From: Enoplolaimus lenunculus
Taxonomy: Eukaryota > Nematoda > Enoplea > Enoplida > Thoracostomopsidae
DNA: 64,000 nucleotides
Direction of reading: 5' to 3'
NCBI GenBank assembly: GCA_030248215.1
Contig: JASANG010003696.1
Coordinates: 1-64,000, forward strand
This document shows positions 10,540-23,100 of this stretch, one piece after another (the first letter of the stretch is position 1; every line of letters starts with the position of its first letter). Both the position numbers and the translations under genes were made by a program. The notes beneath the pieces were generated by a model. The model was not told the origin of the DNA. It made no database searches and saw nothing but the letters and a program-made list of their open reading frames with translations.

Positions 10540-12220
10540 ATATATATACGGGTATAACCTCCCACATACTAATTATTCGTAATTTCTCCATAAGAGAGGA
10601 AAGCGAAAAAACATCCATATCTTTCAAGTCCGATAATTAGGTTAGCTTCGAATTGGAAACGTTCAATTTATTGCGCACTTGAGCTTATTAGCTGTTCATT
10701 ATTTATTGCACAAATTGCTGCAAATTGCTCGACTGAGGCAATACCTCCTGCATAGCTTATTTAAGCCGGCAAAAAATTCGTTTATTCTGCAATAATTCGA
10801 CGGGAAAATATATATTGGGTTGTCAAAAAATTTGGCATTTCTGATATGATACCAATTGGCAAGAATTAGTATGAGTGGACGGCGTTTATTTGAGTCTGAT
10901 AAATCGAAACTCTTTACAATTTGTGAGCCAAGAAATATTCTGTATAGAAAATTTTCAACCTTGCTCGTAAGTCTAACGAAAACTCCTGTTACTATGCCCG
11001 TTGCTAGCTACGGGTTAGGTTCCTTCCGTGACGAAACGTAAGTAGTCATAATATTAGCCCCTTCACACTATCTGGTTGTGTATATGGCACTTCTTGCCAT
11101 TTATTCTCACGGACATTGAATGTTTTTCGACGCTCTCCGCAATACTCAAGCTCTAAGTCGAGTCCCTATTGGTCAAATTAATTTAAAAATAAACATTCGT
11201 TTGTGTATATGGGACTGCAAATAAAGCACACACCGGAACGACACGTAAGGTTCAACCTGATGTGTTGTCTTCGACTGAAATAAAAAGTGTAAAACGTGAT
11301 TTTTACTGTATGCTATATATGCTATTGGCGGCGAAAAATTGGAAGGTAAGCTTATCGTTTCAACCCCAAGAAATTTTCTGAGAAAAAAATGTAAGATTGG
11401 GACGGACGTTATCGTTGTATCACAAAAATTTTCGAGGGAAAAATTATATTTTCTTACAAAAAAATTTTTGAGGGTAAAAAATTGTAAGGTAGGAGGGACA
11501 TTACCATTTCATCACAAAAAATTTCTGATGGAAAAAGGTGTATGCCTCCCTGGCTCTCTCTGCATCCGCTAGTTTCAGTAGGTACACCTACAGCAGAATC
11601 GGTGGATCACAATTCTGGCAATTTTGGTAATTAATCTGTCGAAATAAACACTTTGAGTGATATTTTTTTGCTTTCGTAGAAAATAAAAGCTTTTCAATTT
11701 TTAATTTCAAATATTTAAGCCGTGAATTTGCTCAAAATAAAAATTAATGCGAACACTTCGAAAATCATTTACTAGAGTTTGCTATAAAGTTATGCCCCGA
11801 TGACAAAATAGTCACTCGGAAGTAACCACTTTGTGAGCTGTTGTGTCTGGATATTTGGAAAAAAATACACAATTTTATTTCTTAACTTTTATGGGAAAAG
11901 TCGCAGATGGAGAAATAAAACTTTAACATATTTCCCTAAAGCTAAAATTGGTCCTCTTAAAATATACCCGGTGCAATAGCTAAAAGTTTTGTTAATGAAA
12001 TTTGAAACTTGGTCATAAAGCAAGCGTGTGAGTCTGAGTGTTCACAACTTTAGCAGTTTGTGAAGTTAAAAATAGCGAATTCATGAGAGTATTTTTTGCA
12101 CTTAAAGGGTTAACTATTTTTACATTGTCACAGTTACGGTCAGAACATCCGTCCGCCATAGAGACGGATCGAAAAAATTTTGACGAGGCGGGCGGGCTAG
12201 CAATTGTTATGAAACACAAA
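10540..12220. other. repeat-derived intergenic region
   Basis: No gene supported. An inverted GTAGCC-family relic spans roughly 10930-11030 (TTTTCAACCTTGCTCGTAAG ... GCTAGCTACGGG). At 11330-11570, and again at 12230-12410, there are tandem-like relics of a family with ACAAAAAATTTCTGATGG and ending near TGGATCCGCTAG. Confidence 0.4.
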
Positions 12221-12229
12221 ATTTTTTGA

Positions 12230-12410
12230 CGACAAATTTTTAAAGTTGTGACCTCACGATTTTATCACAAAAAAATCTGCGGGAAAAATTGTTTTTTACA
12301 AAAAAATTTTGAAGGGAAAAATTGTAAGTTAGGGACGTTACCATTTTAACACAAAAAATTTCTGACGGGCCGGGGCGTACGCCCCCTGCCACCCCCCTCT
12401 GGATGAAGAA
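12230..12410 (+). repeat. dispersed repeat (ATTTCTGACGG...CTCTGGAT)
   Basis: Contains CACAAAAAATTTCTGACGGG followed by GCGTACGCCCCCTGCC. Related copies are at 11450-11570, 25680-25770, 32200-32310 and 34610-34685. Confidence 0.5.
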
Positions 12411-12729
12411 AAATTTGCCATTTTAATAGAATTGTTTAATGTTCTGGGAAATATTTTCTTCCAAGGGAGTGAAGCTATTGCGAGGAAGCAGTGCACACCC
12501 GTAGTTGCGGGCCTCTTCTCAATTCTAATACCAGAGATACTGTGAATTTAGGGATTTGCCGATAACGTCGCTATAGAGAACATATAGCAATTCAGAACCT
12601 ATAAACTTACATAATTGGGTTGTTTGCCAAGACCTAAAACGCGCATAAAACCGAGGCAAAATCGTAAAGGAGGGAATATGCAGCCGTCCGTGAACCCCCT
12701 TTAATAAATTTATAAAATTTTATATCTGT

Positions 12730-12929
12730 GGCCCATGTAAAGATCAGTTGCGGAACGTTTTTCCGTGGGACTAGTCAAGAGTAAGCTTAAGCTCTAGACG
12801 AATTTTAGTTTGGATAGGCTTACGCTTAGGCTTAAGCTTAGGAATATGCTCATTCTTGTGGTAGGCTTAGGTTTAGGCATAGGAATATGCTTATAAAAAA
12901 CTGTTGCACCCCTATTCTTTACACTGGCC
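12730..12929 (+). mobile_element. TTAGGC-core element, near complete
   Basis: Left end GGCCCATGTAAAGATCAG, two TTAGGC-type blocks separated by AATATGCTCATTCTTG, right end TTCTTTACACTGGCC. Confidence 0.85.
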
Positions 12930-13880
12930 ATATCTGTTAATGGAAAGATGATGGCCAAAATAAAAATAGACTTACACTCCAAATGTATAATATTACGCTA
13001 TAAGAGTAACTATTTTCAAACCTAAACCGCCGAAATTTCCAAAGTTACGAAAAAATATCACTTTTTACAAGTTTTGGGATATTCATATTACAATTGCTGG
13101 CTAACAAATTCACTGTCAATATTATTATAAATATACCCCTTACCCCACAAAAATATTTCCTGGCTGCGCTCTCGGTTTGTGATCAAATTAGCTATTTTTT
13201 CTAAAAAGTACACAATTATAATTTGAATTATATTGTGGTAAAGCAAATTACTTTTTACAATTAACTCTGAGAAGAGTTTGGCTGTATAGAATAGACCGCC
13301 GATATGGGCGCAACTGCTTTCAGTAGTTTTTGGCTTAAAACTTCCGTGTAAAATCTATTTTTTCGCAGTTTGCAATGAATTATTTCATCTTCGACTGAGG
13401 ATATGGCACTCCAGCGATGGAGTAGCTATGTATTTTCGGATCAATTATTGTTTCCACCCGTTTAATTTAATGTGTCTAATTTTCAATTACACTGTAAATT
13501 CTAAACAGTTGCTTGATTAACTCAGCTAGCGAGTTCCAAGGCCGCATGTAGGTACAGAGGGGAGTGACAGGCGATGCAGCCCTAACTACAAAAATTTTCG
13601 TTCGCCTCGCTCAATCTAACAAACTTTGAACAATATGAAAAGAATTTGATTTGTGTCCATTGTACCGTTTTCCTAGCAAAAATTTGCAGCTGTCCCGATT
13701 ACCAATTTGTCCGAAACATACCTGTCCCGTTTTATTGTTGTCCTAGCGAAAAAAATTACTGAAGGGGTTCAGGGACCTTTAATATTTAGAAAATTAGAAT
13801 TTAAAAATAAACTCAAATACGATTTGCATTCTGCATATATACTTCAAATTGCTATGTTTTAATGGGAACGCTGTTGTTCG
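12930..13880. other. AT-rich intergenic, nothing recognised
   Basis: No exon pair with matching splice sites and no known repeat end was found. Confidence 0.4.
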
Positions 13881-13887
13881 AAGCCCG

Positions 13888-14038
13888 GCTCATGTAAAGA
13901 TCAGGGGCGGAACGTGTTTCTGTGGGACTAGAATAGAGTGAGCTTAAGCTTTAGACTAATTTTTTTTAATTGGCTTAGGCTTAGGCTTAGGCTTTGGAAT
14001 AAGGTTATAATACTGTTCCGTCCATGTTCTTTACATTG
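13888..14038 (+). mobile_element. TTAGGC-core element, one block deleted
   Basis: Left end GGCTCATGTAAAGATCAGGG, a single TTAGGC block, right end TTCTTTACATTGGCC. The flanks share CGAAGCC immediately outside both ends, a 7-8 bp target duplication. Confidence 0.85.
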
Positions 14039-14591
14039 GCCCGAAGCCATATAATTGAAACCGTACCGGTGTCCTTAATTCTTAAAAGCCAATCCCGTCA
14101 TATGTGGTTGTCCCAATCTGTTGATTTGTGTTTTAAGCTTTAATATCGATTTTTTTGAGCATTTCTCGTATAGCAGTAGGTACATCGTTACCTTTTAGAC
14201 AGGGTAATACGAGTTATTTGTCTTGTAAAAAACACTAAAATGTTTTTAATTAATTAATCATACCAAGATCAACCCCGCATTCAGGAATTTCTAGTAGACG
14301 GGAAGCGAGAAGATTTGTTAGGGGGTAAAAATGTCTTTTTAGTATAAAATTGCTTTAGAGCTGTCGAAAAAATTTTCGCCGTGATAGAGGGTATACCCCT
14401 AAAAAGGCGGCACCCCGTTTTGTGCGCCCCATACAAACCGCCTCTACGATCCAGAGTTAGGTTTGTTAAGCTAACTCACTTTGCCAGATATCAATCATTG
14501 TAAGTAACATTGTACTGGTTTGAGTCTTTTGATGTGCATTCGCAATGGAAATGCTACTGTCCAAAGCGTAAGTAGAGGTTAAAGCGATAAT

Positions 14592-14929
14592 GGCTGGGTT
14601 TCTAAAACCATATTTACGTACAACTTAGTACTTATGTACGTGCCAAGTAATTACTAAACCATTTTTAAAAGCTTAATTAATAAAGTAAATACTTAAATCG
14701 CTAAATTGGATATATTACTGTTTAACAGTCCAGACATACTAACCTTGGTCTAACTGAAATTGTAGACTCACAGCGCCTCCTTAATATAAAGCAAAACCAT
14801 TACATTCTTGTTAATATGACAATTGCTCGTACTTTGCGTTTTCTGTTATTGTTCGAAAAGTTAAGTATCGACTTATTACTTAATTATAACTTAAAGTAAA
14901 TACTTAAGTAAGATTTCGGAAACCCAGCC
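14592..14929. mobile_element. CTGGGTTTC palindromic element, copy 1
   Basis: Starts GGCTGGGTTTCTAAAACC and ends GATTTCGGAAACCCAGCC, the inverted match. Subterminal TACTTAAGTA-type motifs are repeated near both ends. Non-coding. Confidence 0.8.
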
Positions 14930-15709
14930 AATAAGGTTTTTGCAAATGTTACAAGTCTATAACCATAATCTATTAAGTATACTTTTAAAAAGCTTTAAAA
15001 TAGACTAAATTTTAAATACCCGTATCAAGACTTAACTTCATTACAACCTTTGCACCTGACGGTGGGGTCACCTTAAACATAGGGACCTTGGCACTGGATG
15101 CGACGACTATTTGAAGCTAAGATTTAAGATCATCATTCCGTGTTTTAAATTGCAAACTTTATCGTTCATTGCTTCTTAGCTGTCGCCGAATAAGTAACAG
15201 ATCCTATTATGCAGTTTTGTAGCCTAAAGGCAAAGATCATAGACTTTTGATAAAAAAGCTAAAAGCAAAATTAGATTAAAATTGACTTCAGATCTTCGTA
15301 GTGTTTTCGTTTTTATCAGCCAAAACACAGACAGATAATAATTATGATATAAAAATAAAGCGTACAGCATAGCCTACGCACGTAGCGGGTGTCCCTTAAG
15401 ATTTGAGAAAAAAAATTAGCCAGTCCGCCTATATTTCAAGGTATAGACGGCACGTTTCGCTTGATTTAAATTTGCGAAATTTTTAATTGGATTTTAAATT
15501 TGCCGAATTTAAATGTACAAAATTTTTTCGGGTTATTAATATAAGCAACCGCTGCGAACTTGATTCGCTGGTTGCGGCAGCCAATTAAATTCAAAAAGGT
15601 TTCTTTCAGAACATTTTTTGGCAAGATCTTTTAAGATGGATTTTTGATGAACGGAGAAACTTTAAACTGAATCACTTGTATAGCGAATTGGTGTTGAGTA
15701 AACAAATCT

Positions 15710-16318
15710 ACGACAATTCGTCGCCCGATAATTTGTCGTCTAACAGTATGGTATAGCCTATTGTAGTGACGCGAATAAGAGGGGGTAATAAGAGGGGGAA
15801 TTCTTATTATGAGTCCCAATCACTAGGAGTGTGTATTCCTAATAAGAGTCCGTCAGCAAATAGAGTCCCTAAACCCTAATTATAGTCGTCAATTGTTCTT
15901 AATTGTAGTGCATAAATGACTACAGGACCAAATACAGTTGAATTTGAAAGTTTAAAGTATACTTGAGTTTTGAAGCTACATTGCTAAGTATAACCTTATA
16001 TTATCGCTCAAGTTTTTGATTCAAGACAAATAACCGTTTGATTCACCGGATAGTTGCTATACCGACAGTAACAATTGAAAGGCGGCGGAGCGGATGGCGA
16101 GTTAAAAATAAATAACAGTCCATGACCGAATATCATGGGGGGAACGCTGTGAACAGGCTAAATAAATACCAGTTCCCCGTCGTATTCGGGTCGCTACAGT
16201 ATAAATAAATCAAATCATAATCGAAAGTGCAATCCTAAGCCGAAGCATAATCATGAACGACAAACTGTCGAGTCGATGAAATTTCGAATTACAAATTGTC
16301 GGGCGACGAATTGTCGCT
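15710..16318. mobile_element. outer element of a nested pair (CGACAATTCGTCG ends)
   Basis: The left end CGACAATTCGTCGCCCGATA matches, inverted, the right end near 16297-16318 (TCGGGCGACGAATTGTCG). Most of the interior is a second element (15757-16202). Confidence 0.65.
15757..16202. mobile_element. GACCCGAATA element, copy 1 (nested)
   Basis: Left ATTGTAGTGACGCGAATAAG and right TATTCGGGTCGCTACAGTAT are inverted repeats. The internal AATAAGAGGGGG and CCCTAAACCCTAATTA motifs are shared with the copy at 43084-43496. Confidence 0.8.
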
Positions 16319-16319
16319 T

Positions 16320-16895
16320 AATACCTGAATAAGCACGGTTTGAACGTGTGAAAGCTCTATTTTTAGCGACAATGTACGTTTTTCTTCAAGACACGAATTT
16401 CGTTTTGTATTTTCACACTATTTCTAACATAGAAATTATCTTTTTTACAACATTTTTGCGGTAAATTTGTCGTTCAACGCCTGTTTTTCGGTTCACTACT
16501 ACTTGAGTTAGTGAACGTCCAAGCATAGATTTTTGCATAAAATCTATGAATTTGGGTAAAAGAATACATATAAAAACAGCTTTTTGCTCTATGCTAGTTG
16601 CCAAATTTGCTGGTTTTAAGCAAAAAACATTGCAAAACTAAGCTAACTATTTTGCCAGACCGCAATCCTTCGTTAAAACTATACCGGTAGATTTGGCTGA
16701 CATTTTCGTATGAAAATTAGCTTTGTTTAAAGTTTACGAAAAATAATATTTGTCTGGTTTAGGTACAAATACATTGACCACCTTTTGAGTCAAATTAGAA
16801 GCCACGATATAATATTTTGTGAAGATTTAAGTTTAGCTTTAATTCGAGCGAGCGTAGAGAGTGAGAATATTTTTTTGACAATTCTGGTCAAAAAT
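16320..16895. other. AT-rich intergenic, nothing recognised
   Basis: No supportable exon or repeat end. A minus-strand open frame at 16413-16604 lacks splice signals and family features. Confidence 0.35.
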
Positions 16896-16897
16896 AT

Positions 16898-17262
16898 TGG
16901 CTGGGTTTCTAAAATCTTACTTAAGCAATTACTTAAGTTATACTTAAGTGTAATTACTTAAGTCAATGTCTTAAGTAAATGCTTAACTTTTCGAACAAAA
17001 CCGGTAAACGACAAATGTGAGCGGTTGTCATAACAAAAAGTAATTGTTTTGATTTATATTAATTAGGTACCAAGAGTATATAATTTCAGTTAAACCAAGG
17101 TTAGCATACCAAAGCGGTAAATTTTTAATCGTTCAGATTTAGTCGGCGACTTAAGTATTTACTTAACTAAAGTACACTTTTAAAAACGACAAAATGGTTA
17201 AGTAATTACTTTGCACATACTTAAGTGCTAACTAGTACTTAAGTAGGGTTTCAGAAACCCAT
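16898..17262. mobile_element. CTGGGTTTC palindromic element, copy 2
   Basis: TGGCTGGGTTTCTAAAATC at the left and GGGTTTCAGAAACCCATG at the right. Both subterminal regions are rich in ACTTAAGT repeats, giving strong potential hairpins. Confidence 0.8.
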
Positions 17263-17299
17263 GCATTTATCAAAAAGTACATTGACAATGTTTAACCTT

Positions 17300-18228
17300 T
17301 AACTATAGATAGGCACCGGATATCCGGATATCCGGATAAATATGCACATCGCTACCTTTAACCTATAACCATTCAATGATGAAACCAAATTTGTCACTCG
17401 TTCGCTTAATCATTCGTTGAATTTCTACCGTTTCGAATTGTAACGCCTGTTCGTGGCGACCGACTGAGGTAAGCATATTCGACTAAACCACCGTACTTAG
17501 ATGATTACAATAGTGCTTTAAGCACATTCTAAACGTCTTCGATGGAAAAAGCTCAACCCTAAAAAATGGTACAATTTCTTCCGTAAGCTAATATGATAAA
17601 TTGTAATTGTGTCTCGAATGCTTCAGTTTTCACTCTGCTATCATCAGCTTAATACCTGCACCGGGGCATTTTTCGTTCTAAATTTAATATCTAAAATTTG
17701 GATAAAATTGGTTGTGTATTTGCTAATAAATCGAAGTCATAAAATGGGTATATTTTAACGCGTCTGCTCCGTACGCTGGTATTTGGTTTGTAGTTTTATT
17801 TTTTGCTACCGTACCGCAATGTATGCTGGCAGGGTCGGAGCAGGCAAAGTCCCCCCCAAATTTATAGGCGGGGGTCCGTTGTAAGGATCAAAATATTTTT
17901 AAAATTTTTTGTTTTAAAATCTTGTTTGGATAGAGGCCCCTTTTTAGGGTGTCCATCCAAATGGAGGGTATGGTGAGTGGCTACTCCGGCCCTGTGTGCA
18001 GGTAGGTATATAAATGAGGGAGCAACCGCATACCGTTTTTTCTTTGGGTATCAATAATATTGCTCAATGGTGCCAAGCATTGCCAGTCTATTAAACGTTT
18101 TGCTCCAGAGCCCTACACTTGAGCACTCTGATATAATATTTCAGCAGCGCTCATGCGTACCATTGTCAGTCAAGCAATAAGCGATGATGACCTTTTATGG
18201 GGAATTTTGATTCATTTTAATCTATATA
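17300..18228. other. intergenic region with a CCGGATAT relic
   Basis: 17312-17340 contains ACCGGATATCCGGATATCC, a motif recurring at 42340-42440, 47660-47745, 52610-52655 and 54170-54225. The rest shows no gene. Confidence 0.35.
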
Positions 18229-18889
18229 ATTAAAACCAGGGTTGCTGGCCGGAAAAAATATTACCGGAAAAAATGGGTTTTTTTCCATTTTTTTCATTTT
18301 TTTCGAGAGGGGTGGAAAAAATGGAAAAAATGAAAAAATATTAAACGATTTTTAAATATAATTTGCAACTAAATCTGGTATAAAATAACGTTTTTAGATG
18401 ACATGTAACTAATTTTCATGCAACACATTAACTGTGAACGTATGTATATGTCCACCAGGATACATTATCTGTCCAAAAAACGCGAAAATTGCAGCATATG
18501 AATATATAAATGGATTTCAGAATTGAAACTTTGCCTTGTTTTGTGTAATGTTCCAATCAGACGTCTGCCTATCGAGTCACTGATATATAATTTGTCCAAC
18601 TTATCGGAAAAAATTTTCGGGTCCCAGGGGCTGAACTTGGGACCTTAATAATCGAATTCTTCAAAAATTCAGATTTGGGCATGGAATCAGAGGATGTCAT
18701 CAGAAGCTCAAATATGCAAAAACTTTCAAAATGCAAGCATTTTTGGGCAAACGACGGCTAAGGGTGGCTAACTGATCTCTCAGACAAAGTATAATTTTTT
18801 CCATTTTTTTCCATTTTTTTCGGAAAAAATGGAAAAAAATGTTTTTTCCGGTCATAATTATTCCCGGAAAAAACAACCCTGATTAAAAC
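18229..18889. mobile_element. hAT-type non-autonomous element with perfect 8-bp TSD
   Basis: The element proper is 18237-18881. It begins CAGGGTTGCTGGCCGG and ends AAACAACCCTG, the inverted complement. It is flanked on both sides by ATTAAAAC (18229-18236 and 18882-18889), an exact 8-bp target duplication typical of hAT transposons. Subterminal CCGGAAAAAATGG and CCATTTTTT runs are also inverted. No transposase frame inside. Confidence 0.92.
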
Positions 18890-19529
18890 TGTTCACTGTT
18901 TGTGTTATGAATTTTGATTCTAGCTGAAATTTAACTGGCAAAATTAATTGTTTGTTCATATGGAATCATAAGTTTTCTTACGCTTTGTTATTTTTGGCAA
19001 CGCATTCGCTGATCCGTAGCCAGACGGGGGCCAAGAAGGACTCATTCTCTTAGAAAATTTTGTCTTCCATAGAAAAGGTTCAACTTTACTTGCAAGTCAT
19101 CAAAATCCAATGTATGCCCGTCCTGAAAAATGTTTCGCCTGCCTTGCAAGATGGACTAGCTACAGGCCTGTGCGTTCGGAAGCGTTTAGCCAGTACTGAG
19201 GTCATGGGACTAATTCACACTAGTAAAATTTTGGCCCCATAGACACATTTTAACTCTGGACAAAGTCACATTAATTCCAAACATCGCCGTCCTAAAGATG
19301 CTTTTACTAAGACTTTGACCAGGCTATGGGCTTGGCTTAGATTGTAAAGTAAGGCTTTTGAAATTTGCGAGTTATGTGCTGAAATTAAGTATTATAATTT
19401 ACTTCGGTTTCCTACCATGGAATACAGAAAAAATTTCTTAATATTTTCAAAAAATTTTGGCTTCAGTTGTTGAAATAGTTTCCAGTTTTTATGCTGATAG
19501 TACGTTTCTGTACCCCGTCAGCAATCGCT

Positions 19530-19860
19530 GCTTTTGTATCTGAAGCCTAAGCCTAAGCCTAAGCGTGCAGATGATCGTATTCCTAAGTCTGACCCTAAGC
19601 CTAAGCATAAAAATTAGTCTAAAGCTTAAACTGACTCTATTATAACCCCTCCGAGAACGATCCGGCCCTGTTCTATACATGGGCCGGCGGAACAGTATTT
19701 TAAGCATATTCGGAAGCCAGACCCAAACCAAAGTGTAAGGATGAGCATATTTGTAAGCCTAAACCTCAGCCAACTAAGCCAAAAAATTAGTCTAAAGCTT
19801 AATCTTACTGTATTGCAGTTTCACAGAAAAACGATCCGCCCCTGATCTTTACATGGGTTG
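19530..19860 (-). mobile_element. two adjacent TTAGGC-core elements
   Basis: Two reverse-oriented copies lie head to tail. The first runs from CCTAAGCCTAAGCC to CTATACATGGGCC near 19685. The second starts with GGCGGAACAGTATT and ends CTGATCTTTACATGGG. Each keeps TTAGTCTAAAGCTTAA before the end. Confidence 0.8.
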
Positions 19861-20193
19861 ATATTCCGAAGCAATTTTTAATTAGTAGTCAATGTGGTTG
19901 CAATATTTGCAGTACAATATCTTTTAATAGAGTACATTAAATGTCTATACTTTGGAAATTAGTTTGTTCTACCTTCTATAATTTGAAACTTAAATTATAA
20001 CTTAAAAGCTAAAGTTTTTTGGTTAAGGTACAAATGTTGCTTAGAAAACTAAAAGCAATTGTCATATTTCAAATGAGTTTATAAGCGTAACCTACTAGTT
20101 ATACAGTTACCAAATTACGTACCGTGAGCGTTCTAGCTTTATTAATATAGATTTCGATAAACAAATCAAACAAATTTATCATCATACGCAGTA

Positions 20194-23100
20194 ATGACAA
20201 CTAGCGAATCGTCACCTGCGTTAACGGTCACTCCAAGTCCGAAATCAACTTACCAACATGGGGGTTACGTCAGCAACGAAGGCCCCCCTGTGGCAACGTA
20301 TCGAGTAGTTGTATTAGGACGGACCAAAGTTGGGAAATCATCACTTTTGACACGGTTTTTTGACAATCATTTTGACTCCAAATATCGCGAAACTGTTGAA
20401 GATTTATACGCTCAGGTGTATTCAGTTAACGGCAGAGTGATCAAGATGGAGGTGATGGATACAGCAGGAAGTATGGAGTTTCCGGCAATGCGAAGGTTAA
20501 ATATTACATCCGCTCAGGTCAGTTGAATGCCAAGCGTTACGCCATACACGAGTTTTAGTTTAACCATGAGACTAAACCTAAACCTATTATATTTGCCTAA
20601 CGTCGAATCTAATCCAATGTTAAAATAGTCTTACGCATTCCTACAATCGTACATAGAAGTGTCAGGGCTGCAACTACGAGTGCGGGTGGAGAAAGGCAGG
20701 AAGGGGTGTCACCCCTAATGGAACTTTTTGGCTTCTTCTGGCCGAAAATTTTTTCAACTGCATCGGAAGCATTTTACGTGGGTAAAAGATTTCTTGCCCC
20801 ATCTACAAAGTTATTGACCTCTTTGCCAAACAAATTCACAGGTTTGGGGCTCATGTAAAGATCAGGGACGCAACGTTTTTCTACGAGACTGCAATAGAGT
20901 AAAGCTTAAAGCTTTAGACAATATTTTTGCTTGACTTAGGATTAGGCTTGGGCTTAGACTTAGAAATATGCTCATTCTTACGCTCACGTTTAGGTTTGAG
21001 CTTAGGCTTAGGCTTAGGAATATGCTTATAATACTGTTCCGCCCCTGTTCTGTACATTGGCCGGTTTTGGATGGAAAATTTTGTTAAATAGTGACATGAT
21101 GCACGCAAGAGCGCTAACGCGTCATACGATTGTTTTTTTTTGTTTAAACGTTGCTTACAAAATCCCGTATCTGTTATCAGACTTAAGCCATGCCTCTTTA
21201 AAGCAACCTCGCCAGGCACGTAGCCATCCCACCTTGGCAGGGGGACTAAAAATCTTTCAGGAGCGGCATACAAGGCTTTTCGCTCACTTAAAGGTTGAAA
21301 ATATTTAAGGGCCCCCAAAGTTTTTCACGAGGGAGCTGATCGGCTCTTGGTTCCGCCTTGGCTTCGGACGCGAACCTGGATTCAATATTTTTCAATTCAG
21401 GCGTTCATCATCGTGTACAGTTTGACGGACGTTCGTTCAATTCAATCCGTCATCGACTGTTTTGAAGAAATCAAATCGTTGCGGCGTTCCGATTACGAAC
21501 AGCTGCCGATTGTTGTGGTTGGCAACAAATTTGATTTGATCGAAAGTTGCGTTGCTGATTTTGATTGTGGAATTGTGGAACAGAATAATCGGGAAATTAA
21601 GTCTAATGAGTCTTCTAATCAAGACAGCACAGCGGGAGACGTAAGCGGTCATACAAGACACAAAAATGCAGCGTTTGTTCAAAAATGTCTGACCAAATCC
21701 GGAGCGGCAATGTGTACTATTGCGTATATTGAAACGTCAGCCAAATCAGGTACTATACAGATAGGGTGGTGAGCTTAGCCTACATTCTCAAATATGTGTA
21801 ACACTTTATCACCAGTTAGGAATAGGTTTTCAAACAATCGAAAGACTGTGTTTAAAAATGGTGTCAACATTGGCGGCCAATGTATAGAACAGAGTCGGAA
21901 CAGTAGTATAAGCATATTCCTAAGCCTAAAGCCTAAGCGTAATGATGAGCGTATTCCTAAACGTAAGCGTAAGCCTAAGCCTATAAGCCTAAGCAAAGAA
22001 GTAATAGTCATAAACTTAAACTGCGCTGTTCTATACATGGGCCAACTTGGCTCGCAAGTATGACCAATCAAATTCGAACAAAAGTGCCAAATCTGGTTAT
22101 ACGCGATTCATGCACTTGATGAACATGAACACTGGAGCTGCAGACAAAATAAGATTCGAAAAAGTTTAATGCATGCGCGCAATCAGTTTTAAGTGTTGAA
22201 AATTTGTCAAAAAAATATTAAATATTTTTCAAATTAACAAGTGTTATTCACGAATCACAAATACAACCAAAAGTGCATGATACAAGAGTGTACAACTCGT
22301 GGGGTTTCGCATGGTACAAAATGTAACACCGGGCGTTGCGTTTTTTGTCGACCCTTTCTTTGGTCGCTGTCAAATGTTATAAACCTAAATTAAACTGTAA
22401 GCGGAGCATTTTTGATGTCGTATACATACAGTGCCATGGTTCGTCCAGGTTGTATATATTTATGTTTTCACGGTATTAAATCAGGTTTCCATATTCGGCG
22501 TGAGTACAGCTGTTTTAATAGGGGAGGGGATGTGTAAATAAGCAAATATATAAAGGATTAATATGTCGTTTCTTGAACAGAGTGCGACGTGGGTAAGAAT
22601 TTTTTTACCCGACCCGCGCTTTACGCACGCAAACAAGAATTTTTTACCCGCGGGAATACTCGTGCAAAAAACATCTAACCACGAACCAGCTTTTACCTGC
22701 ACCCGAAGTCACATTAGTATTTTAAAGATCAAAGGTGCTTTGCACTTTAATGACCTTTTCCGTTATAGTTCCAATGAATTTTACGTATGAAAGCTTACTA
22801 GAAACAACAAATTTCAATCCCAGCCCAATATAGCACGGGCAGCACCTGACCAGAAGTAAAACACTGGCGTAGGTTTTCCACCTTAAAACATAACATTTTG
22901 TCGCGGGTAAGAACTGTGAATTTTTTACTCCCGAAATAAAAATCTTTACCCGCGGGTATACTCCCACCTGAAATTCTTTATCCGACCCGCGTTTACCCAC
23001 AGGGACCCAGCGCCGTCCGTCACCGACCGGTACCGTACGTGAAATGTCAATTACTCTCGTACGATATCGTATGTTGACGGCCCGGCGCCGGATGTCATCA

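Noticed and set aside
10856-11041. 61-codon frame with a GTAAGT donor
   Set aside because: The donor and flanks match an inverted GTAGCC-family relic (ATTTTCAACCTTGCTCGTAAG), so it is repeat sequence.
19060-19242. 60-codon plus frame
   Set aside because: Lies in a relic related to the GTAGCC family and has no splice context.
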